A stretch of 64,000 bases of DNA from an uncultured Campylobacter sp. (GTDB taxonomy: Bacteria; Campylobacterota; Campylobacteria; Campylobacterales; Campylobacteraceae), in NCBI RefSeq assembly GCF_937996225.1, contig NZ_CALKTC010000020.1:23693-87692 (forward strand), given 5' to 3'. A program made the translations under genes and the position numbers. A model generated the notes under the pieces. The model made no database searches, was not told the DNA's origin, and saw nothing but the letters and a program-made list of their open reading frames with translations. Below, piece after piece: positions 8,383-16,567 of the stretch; positions within the stretch are counted from its first letter, which is position 1; every line of letters begins with the position of its first letter.

Positions 8383-9279
8383 ATGAGGCAGATCACGATG
8401 CAGGAGGCTTTGGACGCGGTTAGCGAGCGCTACTGCAAAGGCCATCACTACGAAAATGTGGCACTTACCGATGAGATGGTGCGCCGCATCTGCGAGGTAA
8501 AAAGCCTCGTAAATATGGGCTTTATAGCCACATCGATTACGGACGCGGCGCTACAGCATCTAGCCGCGCTGCCGAAGCTTGCGTATCTGTTTTTGCAAGA
8601 TAGCGATAAGATAAGCGGCGAGGGGTTTAGATACTTTGCAGCACACGTCAAGCTCGAACACATCGGCATCGAGAACGTCAGCATCACGGATGAGGGGCTA
8701 AAAGCGATCGTGCAAATCCCAAAGCTAAAATCGCTGCGCCTAGTCAATTCATGCGTGAGCTTTGCGGGGCTGCTAGCCGCGGCGGATACGAAAATCCAGT
8801 TTTATCTAGACGGCGGGCGCTTTAGCAAGGAGCAGATTGCGGAGTTTGAGCAGGCGCAAAGAGACGCCGCAAAGAGCAAAAAGAAGCTTGATCCGCAGGA
8901 CGCTGCGGCGGCGCAGAGTGCACTTTTAGAATTTTTCACGGCGATGAGCGAGTGGGAGAAATTTGCCGCTTCGCGAATCGATGACGCGGACGACGGCGAG
9001 GTGCAGCGCAGATGCGACGAGCTCTTTGCGCGCTACTGCACGCCCGTTAGGCGCAGCGGCTTCCGCCCCGAGGGCATCTCATTTTCGATGATGGAGGGCG
9101 GCACCTACGGCGGGTACGAGCTAACGGACGCCGAATGCGAGAGCAAAAATAAAATTTACATCTACGCCAAGGACGAACACGGCTTTGCGCGCCGCTTCCT
9201 GCTCGTGCGCAAAGACGGACGCTGGCTCGTAGATAAGCGCCAAGGCATGAGTGGCGGCTGGAAAAGCCGCGGGCTGTAA
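8383..9279 (+). CDS. Leucine-rich-repeat protein fused to an NTF2-fold, RhsIA-type immunity-like domain
   Basis: Residues about 25-145 form four to five short leucine-rich repeats (for example SITDAALQHLAALPKLAYL and SITDEGLKAI). A helical linker (146-180) leads to a C-terminal domain (about 181-290) resembling NTF2-fold immunity proteins of the RhsIA type: FTAMSEWEKF, ARYCTPVRR, ESKNKIYIYAK and RWLVDKR. Such proteins neutralise Rhs/CDI-type polymorphic toxins, but no toxin gene is nearby, so this would be an orphan immunity protein or a repurposed one. ATG 8383 has AAGGA at better spacing than ATG 8380. Domain assignment comes from motif memory and is moderately sure. Confidence 0.7.
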   Translation: MRQITMQEALDAVSERYCKGHHYENVALTDEMVRRICEVKSLVNMGFIATSITDAALQHLAALPKLAYLFLQDSDKISGEGFRYFAAHVKLEHIGIENVSITDEGLKAIVQIPKLKSLRLVNSCVSFAGLLAAADTKIQFYLDGGRFSKEQIAEFEQAQRDAAKSKKKLDPQDAAAAQSALLEFFTAMSEWEKFAASRIDDADDGEVQRRCDELFARYCTPVRRSGFRPEGISFSMMEGGTYGGYELTDAECESKNKIYIYAKDEHGFARRFLLVRKDGRWLVDKRQGMSGGWKSRGL

Positions 9280-9455
9280 ATTTGAGCGCAAAATGGGAGT
9301 TTAAATTTCATCTGCGGCGCGATCGCAAGATAAAATTTAGCCTGCCGCGGGCACTGTGATAAAATTTCATCGGCGCTGCGAAAACAAATATAAGAGGGCA
9401 AATGAGCGGTAAAATTTCTGCGCACGACGCGCACGGCGATCAAAGAAAGGTGCGA

Positions 9456-9663
9456 ATGAAGAGGCAAATTTTCTCCGAGCTGGGCGGCTTCGTGATAAAG
9501 GGTCCTCGCGCTGCTAGCGCGCTATCTGGATGAGCACGGGCTTGCAAACGGGGACGTTCTTGCTTATTTTACGCAGACCGAGCACGGGGACGCGGTCACA
9601 GAAGAGGGCATCGCCGTGCCGATATTGGGCGTTCGCAGCTTTAAAATTTCACAACGCTTATAA
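9456..9663 (+). pseudogene. Frameshifted small gene, possibly an immunity remnant
   Basis: ATG 9456 has AAAGG six bases upstream. The frame reads MKRQIFSELGGFVIK and then stops at 9531. Removing one base from the GGG run at 9500-9502 gives a continuous ~69-residue protein through LALLARYLDEHGLANG, DVLAYFTQTEHGDAV and EEGIAVPILGV to the stop at 9661. The sequence looks protein-like and lies just after the immunity-like gene, but I do not recognise the family. A sequencing error in the G run cannot be excluded. The remaining bases of this ~520-bp gap hold nothing else I can support. Confidence 0.55.
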
Positions 9664-9773
9664 TCCGCTATATAATGACGCTGGAGTTTAGCGGCACTAA
9701 TGTATTTTTTTAGAAGTCAATGTTTAATCAAAATTTTATAATTTTAGATGTGGAATTTGCGTTTAAATCAATT

Positions 9774-9804
9774 AAATTTAAGCCGCCAAAGACGGCTTAA
9801 ATTT
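9774..9804 (-). terminator. Terminator of the dsbI operon
   Basis: A perfect 12-bp stem, AAATTTAAGCCG and CGGCTTAAATTT, with a seven-base loop. It begins at the stop codon of the propeller gene and is followed on the minus strand by an AT-rich stretch. Confidence 0.75.
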
Positions 9805-10691
9805 CACCTCTCAAAAACGAAAATTTTATTCGTTCCGTTTTCTCTGGACGCGACGTAGAATTTACCCTCTTTGATAGCGAGCGCATGGGCATCGCTCGTA
9901 CCTTCAAAGCTATAAACCTCCACGATCTTTCTGCTGCGCGGATCGAGCTTTAGGATGCTTGAGTATTGCTTCGAGAGCAGATAAACAAACTCGCCGTTCG
10001 CATCCATACCCGTGACGTAGTAGTCGTTTATATCCCTGCCGTCTTTTACGCCGAGAGCCTCATCGAAGCTCGGCACGAACTCGCTCGATAGTAGATTATC
10101 GGCATCGCTAAAGCTCGCTATGCTCCAGCTCGCTTTGATGTCGTCGGGCACGCTGGCGACGAAAAACTCGCCGTAGAAATCCGAGTGATCCCACGAAAGT
10201 ATGAACTGCTGTTTGGCGCGCACAGTGGAGTAGCGGTCCTTGAAATCGAGCGTGAAATTTTCGTATCCGTCGTGCAGATAGCGCCACGCCTTGTTTGCTT
10301 CCTCTTTGCTTTGATTCGGTGCGGGCTTGAAAAACTCATAGGTTTTATTATAGCTCATGAGCCCTACCGAGCCTTTAAAAAAGCTCGCCGCGACGGTCTC
10401 TTCCATCTGCATTATCCAATCGGGCGTGCTTCGTAGATAGCTTTTTACGGTTTTTAGCTCGCCGTCCATTTCGTAGAGCTCGAATTTTAGCGTACCGAGC
10501 AAGAAGCTTCCGCTTGCCGCGTCGTAGTCAAGCCCCGTGACTGGATTATTGTTGTTTAAATTTGGCGTTATCTCGCCGCTTTTGCGTAACGGCGTTAAAT
10601 TTGTCACTGCGCCGCCCGCAGGATTTAGATTAAACTCGCCGCCAAACGCCAGTGTGGCGCACAATAGGGTTAAATTTAGAAATCTTTTCAT
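9804..10691 (-). CDS. Periplasmic beta-propeller-like protein of the dsbI operon
   Basis: A 295-residue protein with an N-terminal signal peptide (MKRFLNLTLLCATLAFG) followed by repeats suggesting a propeller, for example GLDYDAASGSFLLGTLKF, MDANGEFVYLLSKQYSSI and ALAIKEGKFYVASR. From memory, C. jejuni DsbI carries a C-terminal periplasmic propeller in the same chain; here it appears as a separate gene. ATG 10691 is preferred because GAGG precedes it; a GTG at 10703 is the alternative. The gene starts nine bases after the dsbI stop, so it is surely cotranscribed. Confidence 0.75.
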   Translation of the reverse strand: MKRFLNLTLLCATLAFGGEFNLNPAGGAVTNLTPLRKSGEITPNLNNNNPVTGLDYDAASGSFLLGTLKFELYEMDGELKTVKSYLRSTPDWIMQMEETVAASFFKGSVGLMSYNKTYEFFKPAPNQSKEEANKAWRYLHDGYENFTLDFKDRYSTVRAKQQFILSWDHSDFYGEFFVASVPDDIKASWSIASFSDADNLLSSEFVPSFDEALGVKDGRDINDYYVTGMDANGEFVYLLSKQYSSILKLDPRSRKIVEVYSFEGTSDAHALAIKEGKFYVASRENGTNKIFVFER

Positions 10692-10699
10692 CTTCAGCC

Positions 10700-11455
10700 T
10701 CACTTCGGTAAATTCGGTAGTTTTGGATTCCAGCTTTCGCGAAAATCAATTTCGGTCTCTTCCCAGTGATCAAGCTCCCAAAACCACTTTGACGGATCGA
10801 TGCTCATGCGCGAAGGCGTCGCGGAGGCTAGATAGGGCGGCGGGCCTGCGGTGATGAAAGCCTGGACGCAGTTAAAAGCCATGATGATCGCAAAGGCTGC
10901 CACGGCTATCTTACCTAGCGCGAAGCTCGGCAGAACCGCGCCGTATGCGCCCTCTTCGCTTTTTTGCATTATTTTACCTACGTTTTTGCTTAGCAGCAAA
11001 ATCACGCCCAAAAATATAATGACGCAAAAATGCACCACTACGACCCAAAACTGCGTATGTGCGCCTAAAATTTCAAGCCCGAAGCCCTGCTTGATGTCGA
11101 GGTAGCCGCCGCCGGTGCCGTCAAGGCTGTAGTGTAAAAAGCCGTCGTATAGCCCGAGGCACGCTAAAAAGAGGATTGCAGCGAGGTATTTGACCTTAAA
11201 GCCGTATCTAACGATAACTAGCGCCATAAACGAGATCGCTACCATGCAAAATCTCTCGTGCCAGCACATGATGCAGGGGCTATCGCCCATGCCAAAGCCC
11301 AAAACCAAACACGCGATACCTACGGGCAGGGCGATGAGGGCGAGGGCAGCAAGGGCGAAAAGATTAAAAAACCGCTTTTCATCTTCGTCCCAGCCCGCAG
11401 AAATCTCGGCGCCGCGAATGAGGCTTTGAGACATTTTATCTTGCAAACTTTTCAT
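10700..11455 (-). CDS. dsbI: DsbB-family disulfide bond formation protein DsbI
   Basis: A 251-residue inner-membrane thiol oxidase of the DsbB/DsbI family. It has about five hydrophobic segments and the redox motif CIMCW with quinone-binding-type surroundings (DSPCIMCWHERFCM). The DsbI branch is thought to serve specific periplasmic substrates such as arylsulfate sulfotransferase AstA. The start codon has GGAG upstream, which overlaps the stop region of the small dba gene. The C-terminal end (about 200-251) is periplasmic and the propeller follows as its own gene. The stop codon is clean and not obviously a frameshift. Confidence 0.85.
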   Translation of the reverse strand: MKSLQDKMSQSLIRGAEISAGWDEDEKRFFNLFALAALALIALPVGIACLVLGFGMGDSPCIMCWHERFCMVAISFMALVIVRYGFKVKYLAAILFLACLGLYDGFLHYSLDGTGGGYLDIKQGFGLEILGAHTQFWVVVVHFCVIIFLGVILLLSKNVGKIMQKSEEGAYGAVLPSFALGKIAVAAFAIIMAFNCVQAFITAGPPPYLASATPSRMSIDPSKWFWELDHWEETEIDFRESWNPKLPNLPK

Positions 11456-11464
11456 TGCTCGCTC

Positions 11465-11632
11465 CTAAAAATTCCCCATAGGCACGACGGCAAATTTATT
11501 CACCCATGCCATCATGATGACGAGTATTGCGATACCCGCAATACCAAAGCCCATAACCGCGCGCTTTTTCTCAGGTCTAAACCACAACAAAAGGCCCGCG
11601 ACGAAAAACATCAGAACCATTAAAAATTCCAT
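11465..11632 (-). CDS. dba: Dba, small membrane partner of DsbI
   Basis: A 55-residue protein beginning MEFLMVLMFFVAGLLLWF with one or two membrane segments, directly upstream of dsbI. In C. jejuni the dba-dsbI pair is cotranscribed and Dba is needed for DsbI function. AAAGGAGAAAAT precedes the ATG. Its stop codon TAG overlaps the dsbI ribosome binding site, so translation is probably coupled. The upstream 60 bases are very AT-rich and likely hold the promoter. Confidence 0.75.
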   Translation of the reverse strand: MEFLMVLMFFVAGLLLWFRPEKKRAVMGFGIAGIAILVIMMAWVNKFAVVPMGNF

Positions 11633-12218
11633 ATTTTCTCCTTTCTTACTGAAATTTAATATCGTAAAAATATTACTATTTTGCTTATTAGACGTATATT
11701 AAAAATTATGTTTTTATCAGTATAAATAAATTTTTATGAAATTTCATGATACTAAAATAGCTATTTTTAAGAAAATTTTTTCTATTTCAGCTTGATTTAA
11801 ATTTATCTAAAGCATTTCGATTAGCCTGATTTTGCTTGTGCGAGTCGCGTGATAAAACGCCACGCGATTGAAATTATAAAATTAGCAAGAAGATGAACAA
11901 TGACTTTTAGCGCAGCGGCAAGCGAGTGGGGGGCAATCATCGCTGGGGCGCATCCATTTTTCTTGCGGCGGAGCGGTCTCTTGCATTATGTCTATCTTCT
12001 TATGTTTAGGCTGTATTCTTGCACCGCGTTTTCCCCTACTGAGTCCTCGTTTCGGTAGCGGACGCCGCCTCGTTGATAGCAAGCAACACCTTGCGATCGG
12101 TTTATGTCGGTTGCGGATGCTGGTTTATTGTGCAGTTATTTCGGCTTGCATTGCGCAATGAAATTTTGAAATTTTACAAAGCTTACCCAAGCCGATCACT
12201 TTAAATTTTTGCTCGTTC
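11633..12218. other. Gap with no recognisable gene
   Basis: About 585 bases. The first 200 are AT-rich and probably contain the dba-dsbI promoter. The remainder has short open frames on the minus strand, including a cysteine-rich 34-codon one ending at 11882, but none has a convincing ribosome binding site or family resemblance. Confidence 0.4.
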
Positions 12219-12645
12219 TTAGTCGCGAAATGTTTGCGCGTGAGCTTTAGGTGGCATGCCAAACATCCTCGCGTACTCCCTGCTGAACTATGACGAGCTT
12301 TCGTATCCGACGTCAAAAGCCGCCTGCGACGCTTTCGTGCCGCCGTTTTGTAAGATATATCTAGTTTCCTACAACCTAATGCGCTTTTGAAAATCAAGCG
12401 GGCTTGGCGTAGTATTGCAGGAATTTTTGCGTATCGTAGTGATGCTGTTTGCCGTTAAATTCCACCATTTTGCCGCCGCGCAGACACAAGCACGCGCTGG
12501 GCTCATAGATCGTCGCGATGAAGTCTGGGCTTTTTTGACGGTAAAAGCTAAGAGCCTCTATAGGCGTCTGAACGTGTCCGTAGGTGGGATATAGCTCGTC
12601 CGCGATCTTTGCAGCGTCTTTTAAAATTTTATCTACTTCGTTCAT
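12219..12645 (-). pseudogene. Broken AraC-family regulator (YqhC-like)
   Basis: The first 83 codons (from ATG 12645, with AAGGAGCGAGC upstream) match an AraC N-terminal ligand domain: FIATIYEPSACLCLRGG and EFNGKQHHYDTQKFLQYY. The chain then stops near 12394. Another frame (12219 to about 12400) encodes an AraC-type C-terminal helix-turn-helix: FQKRIRL, TRYILQNGGTKASQAAF and FDVGYESSS followed by FSREYARMFGMPP. That piece has two in-frame TAG codons where Gln is expected. The middle of the protein, more than 100 residues, is missing. E. coli YqhC is a divergent activator of yqhD, and the neighbouring plus-strand gene here is YqhD-like, so the local regulator has decayed. Confidence 0.82.
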
Positions 12646-12740
12646 GCTCGCTCCTTTAAATTTATGCAGATTACACTTACATTTGCACGATTAGGCAAGA
12701 AATTTGGACTATCGTGCTACTGCAAAATTTTAAAAAAGGC

Positions 12741-12746
12741 TATAAT
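12741..12746 (+). promoter_or_regulatory. -10 box for the alcohol dehydrogenase gene
   Basis: TATAAT, 28 bases before the ATG, preceded by AAAAAAGGC. A ribosome binding site AAAGGAGAGAAG follows. Confidence 0.55.
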
Positions 12747-12774
12747 TTAGCCAACTTTATTTAAAGGAGAGAAG

Positions 12775-13920
12775 ATGACAAATTTTAGTTTTTGCAACCC
12801 CGTGAGGATAGAATTCGGCAAGGATAAAGAAAAGCATATCGGGCAGTATATGAAGGAATCCGGTGCGAAAAAAGCTCTCGTACTATACGGCAGCGAGCGC
12901 GTGCGAAAGAGCGGTCTGATGGACGTGGTGGAGAGCAGCTTAAAGGCAAGCGGTATAGAATTTGCGCAGCTTGGCGGCATAAAATCAAATCCCGTACTAA
13001 GCAAGGTAAACGAAGCGATCGAGCTCGCCAAAGAATTTGGCGCAGATAGCGTGCTTGCTGTGGGCGGTGGAAGCGTGCTGGACTCCGCAAAAGCCGTAGC
13101 CGCAGGCGCCTGCTATGAAGGCGACGTGTGGGATTTTTTCACCGGTAAAAGTCCGAGCGCCGCGCTTAAAATTTTTGACATCATCACCCTTGCCGCGACG
13201 GGCTCGGAGATGAACTGCGGCGGCGTGGTGACCAAGGAGCAGACCAAACAAAAATACGCGATCAGCGCACCGTGTCTATACCCGAAGGTCTCGGTCATAA
13301 ACCCGCAGCTGCAAGCAACCGTCAGCCGCGAGTATCTCGTATATAGCGCGAGCGACATCATCGCACACAGCATCGAGGGGTATTTTACCGCTAGCGTCCA
13401 TCCGGAGATCGTGCGAGCCTATATCGAAGCTAACATCAAAACCGTCATCCGCACGACTGAAGCTCTGCTTGCAGATCCAAGCGATTACGACGCGCGCGCC
13501 GAGTTTGCGTGGGCCGCGACGATGGCGCTAAACGGACTAACCTACGTGGGCGTGGGCGGCTTCGGCTATCCGAATCATATGATCGAGCACGCGATGAGTG
13601 CGGTCGTGGACTGCGCGCACGGAGCCGGTCTTAGCGTGGTAATGCCTGCGTGGATGAGGTGGTATAAGGATAGGAAATTAAGCACGTTTGAGCGTTTCGC
13701 TCGTGAAATTTTCGGCCTTAAAAGTGCAGATGAAGGTATCGCAGCACTTAAAGCGTGGTTTGATAAGATCGGCACGCCTACTAGCCTCGCGCAGCTCGGC
13801 ATCGAAGGCAAGGTGCTGGACGAGGTCATAGACGTAGCCGCGACAAACGCTAAAGCGTGGAATATGGCGGAGCTCTACAGCCGCGAAAATATCGCTAAAA
13901 TTTTAGCTTTTGCAAAATAA
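12775..13920 (+). CDS. Iron-containing alcohol dehydrogenase, YqhD/butanol dehydrogenase type
   Basis: A 381-residue NAD(P)H-dependent group III dehydrogenase/aldehyde reductase. The cofactor motif GGGSVLDSAK is at 97-106. Metal ligands fall at D194, H198, H268 and H282, nearly the same positions as in E. coli YqhD (D194, H198, H267, H281), and GGS at 98-100 suits NADP(H) binding. The likely role is aldehyde detoxification; the substrate is not determinable. The gene diverges from the decayed AraC regulator. A terminator-like hairpin follows. Confidence 0.9.
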   Translation: MTNFSFCNPVRIEFGKDKEKHIGQYMKESGAKKALVLYGSERVRKSGLMDVVESSLKASGIEFAQLGGIKSNPVLSKVNEAIELAKEFGADSVLAVGGGSVLDSAKAVAAGACYEGDVWDFFTGKSPSAALKIFDIITLAATGSEMNCGGVVTKEQTKQKYAISAPCLYPKVSVINPQLQATVSREYLVYSASDIIAHSIEGYFTASVHPEIVRAYIEANIKTVIRTTEALLADPSDYDARAEFAWAATMALNGLTYVGVGGFGYPNHMIEHAMSAVVDCAHGAGLSVVMPAWMRWYKDRKLSTFERFAREIFGLKSADEGIAALKAWFDKIGTPTSLAQLGIEGKVLDEVIDVAATNAKAWNMAELYSRENIAKILAFAK

Positions 13921-13950
13921 GGCGCGAGCGCATAGATAAAATTTAAACCG

Positions 13951-13972
13951 AAGGGGCGAGCGATCGCCCTTT
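13951..13972 (+). terminator. Terminator-like hairpin after the alcohol dehydrogenase gene
   Basis: AAGGGGCGA, loop GCGA, TCGCCCTTT: nine pairs with one G-U, starting 30 bases after the stop. The U-run is short. Confidence 0.5.
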
Positions 13973-14382
13973 CCTGAAAAGGCAGGCGGCAGTATGGGCG
14001 CGCTAGCGATATCCTTCCTAAAAAATAATCGGCTGCGCGGATAGCTAGATGATCATTTGCATCTCTTAAGTCCGCGAGGCTTGCTGTGAGAGGATAGAGA
14101 CGACAAGCGGCGCGTCTAAATTTAAAGCGCAGACGGTTGCGGATCGAGCGTGAAATTTAGCTATGTTTGTCAGGGTAAACTTTGCCACATAATACTTCCG
14201 TCGAATTTGATGCGCAAATTTCACAATAAATTTTACTCCGGCGCGAAGTTTTGTCGCGTTTAATGGCTTTGCTTAAACGCTCTTATCCTGCGCTATCTAA
14301 AATTCGCTCGTTAAATTTTAATCTCGACTTTATATTTGTGATTGCAAAATTTGCTTTTGCGTGCCGTTAGGCGCATTTAAAT
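13973..14382. other. Gap with no recognisable gene
   Basis: About 410 bases with no open frame of note on either strand and many RAATTY words. I see no RNA gene or repeat in it. Confidence 0.4.
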
Positions 14383-14738
14383 TTATCCCTCGATGCTAAG
14401 CAGATCGCCGAAAATTTCTTTACAATACTGAATGAAACGCTTGGGAATTTTGACTCCACAGATATCCACGGCTATGACGCTGTCTTGGATCTCAAAAACG
14501 ATAAGCTCGCTAGTGATTTTCACAGCCTTACAGCCGTTATAGCATACATCGCCTGCACTTGGCGCATAAGCCGTTATGCGGTGCGTCTGCGTCCTCGTAC
14601 CGCCCGAGCTTGATCGGTCTTTGGAAAAGCAGAGTTCTTATAGTCGTACTTGTCGTCCGCTAGGCCTATCATATAATAATTATCGGCGCTGTTTTTGGAA
14701 GCTGTCGCAATACCCGCTTTAAAATTTAGTCTAAACAT
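14383..14738 (-). pseudogene. Frameshifted small gene, Imm10-like
   Basis: From ATG 14738 the frame reads MFRLNFKAGIATASKNSADN and YYMIGLADDKYDYKN, then drifts into a tail ending at 14574. Shifting frame near 14600-14640 gives a continuation through FSKDRSSSGGT, THRITAYAPSAGDVCYNG and LIVFEIQDSVIAVDICG to a stop at 14383. The pattern (an FA/LADDKYDYKN block, then alternating strands and a final helix) recalls Imm10-type immunity proteins. The family call is tentative; the presence of a broken coding region is better supported. Confidence 0.5.
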
Positions 14739-14782
14739 AAATTCTGCTTTGGCAAAAAGCGGCAAATTTTACCGCTTAAAAT

Positions 14783-15766
14783 TTACACGAGCTGTGCGCC
14801 CGCGCCTTTTACGACCTCGCCGATAACGTAGCCGTCGGTATTTGCTAGCACGAAGTCCGCGTTTTCTTTCGGAGCTACGACGATCATGCCAACGCCCATA
14901 TTAAACGTCCTCATCATCTCGGCAGGCTCTACCTTTTGCGCGATGATTTTAAAGATTTCAGGCGTGCGGATCGTGGCGTGTTCGATCTTTGCGCCTAGTC
15001 CCTGTGGAAATACGCGCGGCAGATTTTCCACGATACCGCCGCCCGTGATGTGCGCTAGTGCGTGGATCTTGTTTTTTAAATTTAAAAAGTCGCTGACGTA
15101 AATCCTGGTCGGCTCCAAAAGCACGTCGATGAGCGCGCGACCGTCCACTTTGTCGTCAAATTTTAGTCCCAGCTCGGCGACTACTTTTCGCGCGAGCGAG
15201 AAGCCGTTTGAATGCAAGCCGCTGCTAGGAAGAGCGATGAGCACGTCGCCCTCACGCACAAATTTGCTGCGGTCGATCTCGTCCTCTTCGGCGATACCCA
15301 CGGCAAAGCCGGCGAGGTCGAAGTCGCCCTTTTCATACATCGAGGGCATCTCCGCCGTCTCGCCGCCGATCAGCGCGCAGCGGGCGAGTTTGCAGCCCTC
15401 AGCGATGCTTTTTACGACCTCTTTGGCATCTGCGATTTCAAGCTTTGCCGTCGCGTAGTAGTCGAGGAAAAATAGCGGCTCGGCAAAGTTGCAGATGAGG
15501 TCGTTTACGCACATCGCGACGAGGTCTTGACCTACGCCGTCAAATTTGCGCGCATCGATCGCGAGTCGCAGCTTTGTGCCCACGCCGTCGGTGGCGCCCA
15601 GGATCGCGGGCTTTTTGTAACCTGCGGGCAGTCTCACCGCGCCGCTAAACGAGCCGATACCTCCCAAAACATGCGGAGTTTGCGTAGCTTTGACGAATGG
15701 TTTTATCGCGTTTACGAAGTCATTTCCCGCGTCTATATCGACGCCCGCGTCTTTGTAGCTTATCAA
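14783..15766 (-). CDS. purM: Phosphoribosylformylglycinamidine cyclo-ligase
   Basis: PurM (AIR synthetase) closes the imidazole ring in purine synthesis, using ATP. The 327 residues are full length. Motifs include the N-terminal SYKDAGVDIDAGN, GATDGVGTKL, the LIGGETAEMP segment, and GLHSNGFSLAR. The start is TTG, supported by a strong GGAGG eight bases upstream and the absence of a nearby ATG. The gene diverges from coaE across a 73-bp gap that contains a palindromic promoter core. Confidence 0.95.
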   Translation of the reverse strand: MISYKDAGVDIDAGNDFVNAIKPFVKATQTPHVLGGIGSFSGAVRLPAGYKKPAILGATDGVGTKLRLAIDARKFDGVGQDLVAMCVNDLICNFAEPLFFLDYYATAKLEIADAKEVVKSIAEGCKLARCALIGGETAEMPSMYEKGDFDLAGFAVGIAEEDEIDRSKFVREGDVLIALPSSGLHSNGFSLARKVVAELGLKFDDKVDGRALIDVLLEPTRIYVSDFLNLKNKIHALAHITGGGIVENLPRVFPQGLGAKIEHATIRTPEIFKIIAQKVEPAEMMRTFNMGVGMIVVAPKENADFVLANTDGYVIGEVVKGAGAQLV

Positions 15767-15797
15767 ATTTTATCCTCCAAGATGGTATAATTTCGCA

Positions 15798-15813
15798 GAT
15801 TTTAGCTAAAATC
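15798..15813. promoter_or_regulatory. Perfectly palindromic purM/coaE divergent promoter core
   Basis: GATTTTAGCTAAAATC is a 16-bp perfect palindrome. On each strand it reads TTTTAG-n-TAAAAT, so both genes would have the same -16 and -10 elements. Expected leaders are about 21 bases to coaE and 26 bases to purM. A plain TATAAT at 15786-15791 is a second candidate for coaE. Confidence 0.55.
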
Positions 15814-15839
15814 GAATAAAAACGCTATAAAGGCCCACC

Positions 15840-16502
15840 TTGAAATTTAAACACGCCATCGTCATCACGGGTAGCATCGGCAGCGGCAAGAGCGCGGTTT
15901 GCGAGCTGCTTCGTGATCGCGGATTTGAGATCATCGACGCCGATAAGATTTCGCATGATGCTTTGGATCGCTGCGCCGCGCAGGTGGCAGAAATTTTCGG
16001 CGCGCAATACGTTGTACAGGCTGCAAATTTGAACCCGCAGGCGGAATTTAACGCTAGCGGTGATGAGGAAATTTCGTCCGCCCCCTACGCCTCGGTAGAC
16101 CGCAAAAAACTAGGCGAGCTGGTGTTTAAAAATCCTGCTGAGCTTGCAAAGCTAGAAGCGCTGCTGCATCCGAAGATAACGGCTGAAATTTTATCGCAGG
16201 CGCGGGATTTGGAAGCGAAAGGAAGGCTTTATTTCGTCGATATTCCGCTGTTTTTCGAGGGCAAGAGATATGAGTTTTTCGACAAAGTGGCAGTCGTTTA
16301 TGCGCCAAAAGATACGCTGATTTCGCGCGTGATGAAGCGAAACGGGCTCGATCATGCCGCTGCAAAGCACCGCGTGGAGCTGCAAATAGATATCGAGCAA
16401 AAGCGTGCCATGGCGGATTTTGTGATAGATAATAGCGGCGATCTTGCCGCGCTTAAGGCCGCGGTGGAGAGATTTTTAAAAGAGCTAAAAGATAAAATTT
16501 AG
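15840..16502 (+). CDS. coaE: Dephospho-CoA kinase
   Basis: CoaE phosphorylates dephospho-CoA in the last step of coenzyme A synthesis. The P-loop GSIGSGKS is at 11-18, followed by IDADKISHDAL, the VDIPLFFEG segment and the lid region around RVMKRNGLDHAAAKHR. The start is TTG with AAAGG seven bases upstream. Residues about 60-85, between the usual nucleotide-binding region and DRKKLGELVF, contain an extra Ala/Asn-rich stretch encoded by RAATTY-rich DNA. It diverges from purM and sits two genes before dapF, as in other campylobacters. Confidence 0.92.
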   Translation: MKFKHAIVITGSIGSGKSAVCELLRDRGFEIIDADKISHDALDRCAAQVAEIFGAQYVVQAANLNPQAEFNASGDEEISSAPYASVDRKKLGELVFKNPAELAKLEALLHPKITAEILSQARDLEAKGRLYFVDIPLFFEGKRYEFFDKVAVVYAPKDTLISRVMKRNGLDHAAAKHRVELQIDIEQKRAMADFVIDNSGDLAALKAAVERFLKELKDKI

Positions 16503-16567
16503 CCCTTTGCGCGGTTGCGTAAAATTTCTTGCGAATTAAGATGAGACTAAAAATAAAGGATAAAGCA

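Noticed and set aside
11882..12082. A cysteine-rich 66-codon minus-strand frame after the dba gene
   Set aside because: No Shine-Dalgarno and no recognisable family; probably chance in decayed sequence.
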